From contig CAZDEO010000013.1 in NCBI GenBank assembly GCA_964504445.1, positions 1 through 64,000 of the forward strand: a stretch of DNA of 64,000 bases, read 5' to 3'. The translations under genes were made by a program, and so were the position numbers. The stretch comes from JACSRF01 sp964504445. GTDB lineage: Bacteria; Chloroflexota; Anaerolineae; Promineifilales; Promineifilaceae. Below are positions 49,442-56,613 of this stretch, piece by piece (position 1 is the stretch's first letter; every line of letters starts with the position of its first letter). The notes beneath the pieces were generated by a model. It did no database searches. It was not told the DNA's origin and worked only from the letters and a program-made list of their open reading frames with translations.

Positions 49442-50017
49442 ATGAGTGAGCAAATACAAGAAACAAGCCCCAAGAAAAAGCTGACCCCGGCCACTATTTC
49501 CCTTTGGGTGGTGGTGCTGGCTATTTTGGGCCTGTCTGCCTTTGGCCTGGTACGCACCAACACGGCCCGCCCCGAACCCGGCCAAAAAGCGCCCGATTTT
49601 AGCATGAAATTTTTTGACGATTATGCGTGGGATGGCGCGGCAACAGCTCAGCTCAGCGATATGCGTGGTAAAATTGTGGTGCTTAATTTTTGGGCCTCGT
49701 GGTGCGCTCCCTGCCGTGTGGAAGCAGACTTGCTAGAGCAAACCTGGCGCAAATATGCCGATCAGGACGTCATTTTCTTAGGCATAGCCTACTCTGACGT
49801 GGAACCCAACGCCCTGGCCTACCTGGAAGAGTTCAACATCACGTACCCCAATGCCCCCGATTTGCGCACCGCTATCTCTGAAGATTATGACATTACGGGT
49901 GTTCCTGAAACATTTTTCATTGACCGGGATGGCACCATATACGAATTCCATTTTGGCCCGATTGACGCGACGAAGCTTACGGCCGTAATCGAGCAAATGC
50001 TAGCACAAGGAGGGTAA
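49442..50017 (+). CDS. ccmG: CcmG/TlpA-type thioredoxin
   Basis: Membrane-anchored thiol-disulfide reductase (191 aa). N-terminal helix at about 20-37, then a TlpA thioredoxin domain: PGQKAPDFSMKF, NFWASWCAPCRVEADLL with active-site WCAPC, and the cis-Pro loop GVPETFFID. It would keep CcmH or the apocytochrome reduced. ATG 49442 begins just before the anchor; the frame is open from 49400 without support. Confidence 0.9.
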   Translation: MSEQIQETSPKKKLTPATISLWVVVLAILGLSAFGLVRTNTARPEPGQKAPDFSMKFFDDYAWDGAATAQLSDMRGKIVVLNFWASWCAPCRVEADLLEQTWRKYADQDVIFLGIAYSDVEPNALAYLEEFNITYPNAPDLRTAISEDYDITGVPETFFIDRDGTIYEFHFGPIDATKLTAVIEQMLAQGG

Positions 50018-50059
50018 TGGCGTTTTGGCCGCGTTGCTAACGCCATACCAGAGAATATC

Positions 50060-50629
50060 ATGACAGCAGGCTCCGTATTCCTAGGCATTGCCTTGCTTGT
50101 GGCTGTAGCCACCTATCTGGCCTACCCGTTTTGGGGTGCGCAAGAGCAAGGACGCCGCATCAAACGCAGCAAAGTTGACCTATTGGCCGAACAAAAAGAG
50201 GCGATTTTGGCCCAAATTCGCGTGTTGGATTTTGACTTTGAAACCGGCAAACTGCCGGAAGAGGCGCACGCCGCCCAGCGCGCCCAGTTGTTAGCAGAGG
50301 CTACGGCCGTTTTGCAAGAGCTGGATGCCTTAACCGGGGTGACCAATGACGACGTCTTGGAAGCTGCCATCAGCCGCGCCCGGAAACCGCAGGCCACTAC
50401 CCAGGAAGGCGTGGATAGCGCTATTGAGGCGGCCATTGCCCGCGCCCGCAAACGAGACGCGACAGCCGCCGCGCCGTCCCCTCAATCCACGACTATTGCC
50501 CCAGCGGCAGTCTTCACTAATGGGCAACAGACTCGCCGCTTCTGCCCCCAGTGTGGCAACACAATCCAGGCCGATGACAAGTTTTGTGCGGCCTGCGGCC
50601 ATAAATTAGTTACCCAGACAACCGAATGA
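50060..50629 (+). CDS. CcmI-like protein with C-terminal zinc ribbon
   Basis: A 189-aa product. An N-terminal membrane helix (about 4-22) and coiled coil (DLLAEQKEAILAQIRVLDFDFETGKLPEE) resemble the N-terminal part of CcmI/CycH. Instead of TPR repeats it ends in a zinc ribbon, FCPQCGNTIQADDKFCAACGHKL (CxxC-x12-CxxC). Its position between ccmG and a dihaem cytochrome supports a cytochrome-assembly role. The stop overlaps the next ATG by 4 bp. Confidence 0.7.
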   Translation: MTAGSVFLGIALLVAVATYLAYPFWGAQEQGRRIKRSKVDLLAEQKEAILAQIRVLDFDFETGKLPEEAHAAQRAQLLAEATAVLQELDALTGVTNDDVLEAAISRARKPQATTQEGVDSAIEAAIARARKRDATAAAPSPQSTTIAPAAVFTNGQQTRRFCPQCGNTIQADDKFCAACGHKLVTQTTE

Positions 50630-52509
50630 TGATAAGACAAGCTTTTATTCGTCGCATGAGAGACGGCCGTTTTTGGGCTGTCTCTTTTCTTGCTCTAGTT
50701 TTGTTGGTGGGCGTGGGCCTGGCCCCCACGGCAGCCCAAGAAAGCGCCCCACAGCCCGCCACGTCCCCTGACGCCGCCAACGGCTTGGCCATTTACGCCA
50801 ACCGCTGTGCCAACTGCCACGGCCCCCTGGGGGCTGGGGATGGCGAGCTGGCGGCTAACTTGCCCATGCCTCCCCGTGCCTTTACCGACCCCACCTTTCG
50901 GCAAACGGCCGTGCCCGCCAGCTTCTACGACCTCATCTTCAACGGCAACCTGAACGCCGGCATGCCCGGTTTTGGGGAGGGCGTGAACACCCGAGATCCG
51001 TTGGATGACGGTGAAATTTGGGATGTTATTGCCTCCGTGCTGGTGTTGGCCACTCCCCAAGAGGCCCTGGCCGAAGGGGAAACCCTGTACGCCGAAAACT
51101 GCCTGGCTTGCCACGGTGAAACCGGCCTGGGTGACGGCCCAAAAGCGGCCGACCTCGACCCGCTGCCTTCTTTAGCTGATGCCGGATACTGGTTTGCGCG
51201 CAGTGGTGACGTGGTGCTGGCCAGCCTGGCTCCTGGCCGTGTAGAGGGCCATGATTATGACCTGAACGACGAGCAGTTAACGGCCGTTATTGACTACGCG
51301 CGCACCTTCAGCTTTAACGCTGCTCCGGCCCCTGCCGTTGCTGCCAGCATTGAGGGCGCTTCCATTAGCGGTGTGGTGACCAATGCCACCAATGGCGCCA
51401 TTGTGGGAGACATTGAGGCCCGCCTGCGCGCCTTTTCACCCGCCATTGAGGAGATGCTGACCCTGACGGAGACGGTTACGGTCGACGGCCGTTTTGCCTT
51501 CACCCTGGGCAATGTGCCGGGAGATTGGGTTTATATCGTCAACGTTTCTTATGAAGGTCTGAATTTCAGTAGTGATGTGGGGCAGCTTTCCAGCGAAACG
51601 CCTGATATTGAACTGCCGGTGACGGTGTATGATCAGACAACCGACCCGTCTGTCATTCGCGTGGCGCAGGTTCACGTTGTTTTTGACTTTCTGAGCACCG
51701 AGATTTTGCAGGTGACGGAACTGTACGTTTTCGAGAATTTGGGCACGGCCGTTTTCGTGGGGGACACTGGCGATCCTGACCAGGGCGTGACCCGCGTTGC
51801 CGTGCCGGCCAATGCCCAAAACCTGAGCTTTGAGCGAGCTTTCAGCGCCATGGACAGCTTTATTCCCGCGACCGAAGTCATTCCCTTGACCAACGGCTAT
51901 GCGGATACCATTCCCCTGCGTCCGGGGCGCAGCAACTCCAGCCTGGTGGTCAACTACACGTTGCCCTATGATGAAGGCGTAACCTTGAGCCACGAACTAC
52001 CTTACGCCGCCACCAACGTCACCGTTATTTTGCCTGACGTGGGGGTGAGCCTGACCAACGCTGAGGCCTGGACCCAGCAAAACCAGCAGACTATGGGGGG
52101 CATGTTCCTCAGCTATGCGCAGCAAAATTTGCCGCCAGGGTCTACTCTCAACCTGGTGCTGGCTGGGGAACCGGAGGTGGTGAGCACGGCCATGGGCAAC
52201 AGCGCGATAGCCACCACGCGCAACCAATCGACAGAGTTGATTATTGGGGGTGTCGGGCTGCTTTTGGTGGGCATCGTGGCGGTTGTGGTCGTTCGCAGCC
52301 GCATGGCCCATCGGGATGAGGACGAGGAAGACGAGGTAGTATATGAGGATGAGGCCGGCATGACGGTGGAAAACGGCCGTGCTGCTGACGAACTCATCCA
52401 AATCATTGCCGCCCTTGATGACGCCTACGAGCGCGGCGAGCTAGACGAAGAAGCCTATCATAAGGAACGCGAGCAGCTCAAAACAGAACTCAAGGCCGTC
52501 TGGCAATAG
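50626..52509 (+). CDS. Membrane-anchored dihaem cytochrome c protein
   Basis: A 627-aa exported protein: signal peptide at about 17-38 (ending PTAAQES), two cytochrome c domains with CANCH (about 61-65) and CLACH (about 159-163), then beta-sandwich domains (about 235-520) reminiscent of an Ig-like or carboxypeptidase-regulatory fold. One membrane helix (GGVGLLLVGIVAVVVV, about 542-560) and a cytoplasmic acidic tail with a SHOCT-like end (ALDDAYERGELDEEAYHKER) follow. It is the natural substrate of the ccm genes before it and is coupled to the CcmI-like gene by a 4-bp overlap. Confidence 0.82.
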   Translation: MMIRQAFIRRMRDGRFWAVSFLALVLLVGVGLAPTAAQESAPQPATSPDAANGLAIYANRCANCHGPLGAGDGELAANLPMPPRAFTDPTFRQTAVPASFYDLIFNGNLNAGMPGFGEGVNTRDPLDDGEIWDVIASVLVLATPQEALAEGETLYAENCLACHGETGLGDGPKAADLDPLPSLADAGYWFARSGDVVLASLAPGRVEGHDYDLNDEQLTAVIDYARTFSFNAAPAPAVAASIEGASISGVVTNATNGAIVGDIEARLRAFSPAIEEMLTLTETVTVDGRFAFTLGNVPGDWVYIVNVSYEGLNFSSDVGQLSSETPDIELPVTVYDQTTDPSVIRVAQVHVVFDFLSTEILQVTELYVFENLGTAVFVGDTGDPDQGVTRVAVPANAQNLSFERAFSAMDSFIPATEVIPLTNGYADTIPLRPGRSNSSLVVNYTLPYDEGVTLSHELPYAATNVTVILPDVGVSLTNAEAWTQQNQQTMGGMFLSYAQQNLPPGSTLNLVLAGEPEVVSTAMGNSAIATTRNQSTELIIGGVGLLLVGIVAVVVVRSRMAHRDEDEEDEVVYEDEAGMTVENGRAADELIQIIAALDDAYERGELDEEAYHKEREQLKTELKAVWQ

Positions 52510-52511
52510 CA

Positions 52512-52543
52512 GTATCCGGTGTCCAGTACCGGACACCGGATAC
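52512..52543. terminator. Perfect hairpin after the cytochrome gene
   Basis: Perfect 13-bp arms GTATCCGGTGTCC (52512-52524) and GGACACCGGATAC (52531-52543), loop AGTACC. Also readable as phased heptamers TATCCGG, TGTCCAG, TACCGGA, CACCGGA. There is no U-run, so it belongs to the repeat family more than to the terminators. Confidence 0.7.
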
Positions 52544-52552
52544 CCCCAAACC

Positions 52553-52936
52553 ATGTTCAAATTTGTGACTATCTATCGCCGCGTGGATGATGAAAACGCC
52601 CTGGAAACCTTTTTTTCCGGGACCCATATGCCCCTGTCTGAAAAATTACCGGGCCTGCTCAAAAGTGAGGTCAGCCGGGTAAATGGCAAACCGGGGGGAG
52701 AATCCCGCTTTCACTTGATGTACGAGCTGTACTTCGAGGAAAAAATCTGGTTTGAGCGCGCCCTGTTTACGCCCGCAGGCATAGAGCTGATGACGGCTTT
52801 GCAGCCCTGGGTTGAGGCCAAAGTGATTACCTGGTATTTCGCCACCGCGTATGAAGCGGAAACGGCCATGCACAGCGCCTTCTTTGATGCTACTGCTGCT
52901 GGTTACGTGGCACCCCCCCAAGACGAAGAAGAATGA
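52553..52936 (+). CDS. EthD-domain protein
   Basis: A 127-aa dimeric alpha/beta-barrel-like protein of the EthD family: N-terminal MFKFVTIYRRVDDENALETFF with the metal/His-containing SGTHMPLSEKLPG, then FHLMYELYFEE. A C-terminal acidic tail of about 10 residues is extra. Function unknown; some relatives assist degradation enzymes. It starts 10 bp after the hairpin. Confidence 0.75.
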   Translation: MFKFVTIYRRVDDENALETFFSGTHMPLSEKLPGLLKSEVSRVNGKPGGESRFHLMYELYFEEKIWFERALFTPAGIELMTALQPWVEAKVITWYFATAYEAETAMHSAFFDATAAGYVAPPQDEEE

Positions 52937-52954
52937 TCAATGAGCCATTGACCA

Positions 52955-54013
52955 TTATCCAATAAAGCCCTGTTTCACCAACAATTCCGCATTCAAAATA
53001 GAGCCGCTAGCCGCGCCCCGCAGCGTATTGTGGGTAATGGCCATGTAGCGGATATCTAGCACGTCACAAGCCCGTACCTTGCCCACCGTCCAGGCCAATC
53101 CCTGCCCATTATCCCGATCCAGACGCGGTTGCGGACGGTCTGGTTCTGGGCGATAGATGAGCAGGTCTGCTGGCGAAGTTGGCAGTTCGCGGCAAATGGC
53201 GGCGGGGCGCCAGCTTTGCAAAGCCGCAAGGGCCTCTTCCGCCGTTACGCGCCGCCCCAACCTGACCGACACACTGGCCAAATGGCCGTCAATCACCGGC
53301 ACGCGGTTAGCCTGGGCGCTAATGGGCATATCCAGCAGCGCTACTTGCCCATCATGGAAAGTGCCGAGCAGCTTTTTGGGTTCATTTTCCAGCTTGCCGT
53401 CTTCGCCGCCAATGTGGGGAATGACGTTATCCATAATATCCAGGGCAGAAACTCCCGGATACCCCGCGCCGGACAGGGCTTGCAGCGTCACCATGATGGC
53501 TGCTTCCAGGCCAAAAGCGTCCTGGAAGATTTTCATGGGTAAAATGGCGCTGGTAGTGGAACAGTTGGGGCTGGCCACAATGAAGCCAGGCCAGTTGTTG
53601 CGGGCCTGTTGGGTAGGAATGAGGCCGGTGTGCGTAGGGTTGATTTCTGGAATGAGCAAGGGGACGTCAGGCGTCATGCGGAAGGCTGACGCATTGGTTA
53701 TGACGGCGTATCCTGCGGCGGCAAATTCTGGTTCCCATTGGCGGGCTTCAGCCGTGGGCAGGGCCGAAAAGACCACGGGCGGGCTTCCTGGTATGGCGAG
53801 GTTGGGTTTCGTGGGCTGGATAATCAAATCGGCAGCGGCAGCAGGAATCTCTCCACCAATGACCCAGTTGACGCCTTCACGATACGGCCGTCCTACAGTA
53901 CGCTCTGAGCCAGTTACCGCCACCACTTCAAACCAGGGGTGGTCCGCCAGCAATTGCAGAAAACGCTGCCCCACTGTACCGGTTGCGCCTAAAACACCTA
54001 CAGGAATCTTCAT
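52955..54013 (-). CDS. asd: Aspartate-semialdehyde dehydrogenase
   Basis: Makes aspartate semialdehyde for Lys, Thr, Met and peptidoglycan precursors. The 352-aa product has the nucleotide motif GVLGATGTVGQRF, the catalytic Cys in VASPNCSTTSA, the loop ALSGAGYPGVSALD and the C-terminal active His region RVPVIDGHLASVSV. The pattern is of the archaeal/yeast type of ASADH rather than the E. coli type. No lysC or dapA lies next to it. Confidence 0.94.
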   Translation of the reverse strand: MKIPVGVLGATGTVGQRFLQLLADHPWFEVVAVTGSERTVGRPYREGVNWVIGGEIPAAAADLIIQPTKPNLAIPGSPPVVFSALPTAEARQWEPEFAAAGYAVITNASAFRMTPDVPLLIPEINPTHTGLIPTQQARNNWPGFIVASPNCSTTSAILPMKIFQDAFGLEAAIMVTLQALSGAGYPGVSALDIMDNVIPHIGGEDGKLENEPKKLLGTFHDGQVALLDMPISAQANRVPVIDGHLASVSVRLGRRVTAEEALAALQSWRPAAICRELPTSPADLLIYRPEPDRPQPRLDRDNGQGLAWTVGKVRACDVLDIRYMAITHNTLRGAASGSILNAELLVKQGFIG

Positions 54014-54259
54014 AAATACATAACCTCCAAATTCTCACCCTTATGGGCAATGGCAGAATTATAGCTTACGTAAGCTCCTCTGGCAGGTACCAGTGAAACT
54101 TCGTGCGGCACCCATGCCCCTGGGCATAACCGTGCCCTCCCCGCAACCCTTGTGAAGGTGTCGTAAAAAGTCACCGAGCAGAACCTGTGCCTATGTTAGA
54201 ATGTCGGCACTAGCAAAGATATAGTTCGTTCATATTGCTTGTATGTACAGGAGTACCGC

Positions 54260-55435
54260 ATGGTGGTAAGTAAAACAATGGAAGCAATAACCCTGCTAAA
54301 AAGGGCTTTTCCTTCATTAAACGAAGATGACTTGCACGCGTTAGGCGAGGTATCTAATTTCGGCTCCTATCCCGCCAAAACAGATGTGGTAAAGGAAGGT
54401 GAGCATGGCACCACCATGTACATACTGGCGTCCGGAAATGCCGACATTATTGTTCATGCGGATGATGGACACGAAATTCTGGTGGACACGATTGGCCCCA
54501 ATAGCTACTTTGGTGAAATGTCATTCTTTGGTGAATCGACGCGCATGGCGACCATCCGCACCAAGACACCCTGTGAAACTTTGGAGTTAGAACAATCCGC
54601 CTTTATGGCCATTGCGCAATCAAAGCCGGAGCTTTTGCAAAACTTGCTCAATCAGATTATCGGCCACTTGCGGCGCAATGACCGGGCAGTTATCCGTGAG
54701 TTGAACATTAAGAACCAGGTGATTCAAGAAGCCTATGCGGATCTGGCTGAGCAAGAAGAGTTACGCAGTCAGTTTATTGCTACTTTGTCTCATGAACTGC
54801 GTACCCCTTTAACGTCGATCCGCGGTTTTCTGGGGCTGATTAACCAGGGGGCCTTTACCGGCGAGTCGCTGAAGGTGGCCATCCGCTCTATCACGCGGAA
54901 TGTGGAATCTATGGTTGGCCTGGTTAACAATATGCTCATTTTGTATGAGATGTCTCCTGGGGCACCTGTTTATGACTATTTGAACCCCACTGACGTTGTG
55001 GTGGAAGCCTTGAACACCACCCAATCAGCTATTGAGGGACCACCCCCGCTCATCACCTTGGACATTGCCGATAATTTACCGCAGGTGTTTGCAGACAAAA
55101 ATGATCTGGTGTTGGCATTGCGGGCGCTTATGGAAAATGCCGTGAAGTTTACGTCCGGTAATAAGCCAGTAGAGGTGAAGGTGTATTGCCCAAATCGGGA
55201 TGAGGTTGCTTTTCGGGTGCGCGATGAGGGAATTGGTATCCCTGAGGAGGCGCAAGAACGAATTTTTGAGCCGTTTTTCCGGCTGGAGGAAATGGGGAAT
55301 TCGCAGTTGTTTCCTGGTTTGGGAATTGGCTTGACCATTGCCAAGCTAAAGGTGGAGCGGCTGAACGGGCGTATCGAGGTGGAAAGCGCACCAGGAAAGG
55401 GTAGCACTTTCACGATTCGCCTGCCATTGCAATAA
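54260..55435 (+). CDS. Histidine kinase with cyclic nucleotide-binding domain
   Basis: A 391-aa cytoplasmic kinase. An N-terminal cNMP-binding (CAP-like) domain spans about 10-130 (VVKEGEHGTTMYILASGNADIIV, FGEMSFFGESTRMATI with Arg and Ser at the phosphate pocket), then a coiled coil, HisKA with TLSHELRTPLTSIRGF and HATPase with MENAVKFTSG, DEGIGIPEEA and GLGIGLTIAKL. ATG 54260 is chosen because GGAG lies 6 nt upstream. This suggests a cyclic-nucleotide-gated two-component input; no response regulator is adjacent. Confidence 0.88.
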   Translation: MVVSKTMEAITLLKRAFPSLNEDDLHALGEVSNFGSYPAKTDVVKEGEHGTTMYILASGNADIIVHADDGHEILVDTIGPNSYFGEMSFFGESTRMATIRTKTPCETLELEQSAFMAIAQSKPELLQNLLNQIIGHLRRNDRAVIRELNIKNQVIQEAYADLAEQEELRSQFIATLSHELRTPLTSIRGFLGLINQGAFTGESLKVAIRSITRNVESMVGLVNNMLILYEMSPGAPVYDYLNPTDVVVEALNTTQSAIEGPPPLITLDIADNLPQVFADKNDLVLALRALMENAVKFTSGNKPVEVKVYCPNRDEVAFRVRDEGIGIPEEAQERIFEPFFRLEEMGNSQLFPGLGIGLTIAKLKVERLNGRIEVESAPGKGSTFTIRLPLQ

Positions 55436-55455
55436 GGGGTGAATGGCTGGACGGT

Positions 55456-56580
55456 TTATAGCGAAAGAGCGCCAGTAGCGGCGGCTTCCAAGAGGTCCAT
55501 TACCTGCGCCGCGCTTTTAGGCCAGGTAAACTGCTTGACCCGCTCCTTCCCCTTTTGAATCAAGTCGGCACGTAGTGCTGCATCGGTCGCCAATCGTTGA
55601 ATCCCCCCAGCAATGTCATCCGTATCCAGAGGATCGATCAACAACGCACTGTGGCGGGCAATTTCGGGGAGGGAACTGGTGCTAGAGGTGAGTACGGCCG
55701 TTTCACACACGTGGGCCTCCAACACGGGGAAGCCAAAGCCCTCATACAAAGATGGATATAACAAGGCCGTCGCTCCAGAGAGCAGCGCCCCCTTGTCTTC
55801 ATCAGGCACATACCCAGGCAGAATAATGCGCTTGGCTGTGGCCATGTCCAGATGGAATATCTCATTCAAAATAGGCTCAGCCAGCCAGCCCTTCTTTCCA
55901 GCAATAACCAGTTGGTGGGGCACGCCGCTTTGCACGTAGGCGCGAATGAGGCGCAGCACATTTTTGCGGGGCTGTAGGGTGCTTAGGTAGAGTAAGTAAG
56001 GGGGTGTAATGCCATATTTTTGCAGCACGGACGCCACGGCCGTTTTGTCCTTCACCGCATATAATCCAGGGTCTACCCCCGGGTATACCACGCAGATTTT
56101 TTCCTCAGGTACGCGGTAGAAACGCATCAGGTCCGTTTGGGTAGCCAGAGAATCAGCAATGACAAAGCGTGCCGCACGGCCGTTGTGCCGCGTACTCCAC
56201 CGCAAATAAACCAACTGTCCCCATGTGTGCGCCTCCGGAAAATGATGGTAACCCAGATCATGCACCGTTGCCACGCTAGGGCGACGATAAGCAAAAGGGA
56301 TCACGTGGGCTGGCGTAAAAAACACGTCAGGCGGCCGTTGCCATAATTCCCAAGCCAGACGTCCATGAGTCCACAAACGCGGAAACGGAATAACAACCTG
56401 CTCAACCTCCACCGCCGGTGGAAACAATTCCAACTGCGGCGGCTCATTAAAATACAACCGCAATCGATGCCCCCGCTCAACAGCCAGATCGATTAAAGCG
56501 TGAATAAGAAAATAAGCATAACCCTCAGTGCCGGTGCGCTGCGCTCGGGCCGCCCGGCTAGCATCCACGCCAACAATCAT
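55456..56580 (-). CDS. Glycosyltransferase family 4
   Basis: A 374-aa GT-B enzyme that transfers sugars to a glycan or lipid acceptor. The N-terminal half has VATVHDLGYHHFPE; the C-terminal half has YLLYLSTLQPRKNVLRLI, LVIAGKKGWL, LPGYVPDEDKGALLSGATALLYPSLYEGFGFPVLEA (E-x7-E type, here split around EGFGFPVLE). ATG 56580 is chosen because AGAGGA lies 6 nt before it. It is the last gene of the mreBCD-mrdA unit, so its product may serve envelope glycans. Confidence 0.88.
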   Translation of the reverse strand: MIVGVDASRAARAQRTGTEGYAYFLIHALIDLAVERGHRLRLYFNEPPQLELFPPAVEVEQVVIPFPRLWTHGRLAWELWQRPPDVFFTPAHVIPFAYRRPSVATVHDLGYHHFPEAHTWGQLVYLRWSTRHNGRAARFVIADSLATQTDLMRFYRVPEEKICVVYPGVDPGLYAVKDKTAVASVLQKYGITPPYLLYLSTLQPRKNVLRLIRAYVQSGVPHQLVIAGKKGWLAEPILNEIFHLDMATAKRIILPGYVPDEDKGALLSGATALLYPSLYEGFGFPVLEAHVCETAVLTSSTSSLPEIARHSALLIDPLDTDDIAGGIQRLATDAALRADLIQKGKERVKQFTWPKSAAQVMDLLEAAATGALSL

Positions 56581-56613
56581 CTCAATCCTCTTCCAAGCTT
56601 CATCCAACACGCG

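Noticed and set aside
52512..52543. Standard intrinsic terminator after the cytochrome gene
   Set aside because: The stem is perfect but no U-run follows on either strand; better placed in the repeat family, though it may still stop or protect the transcript.
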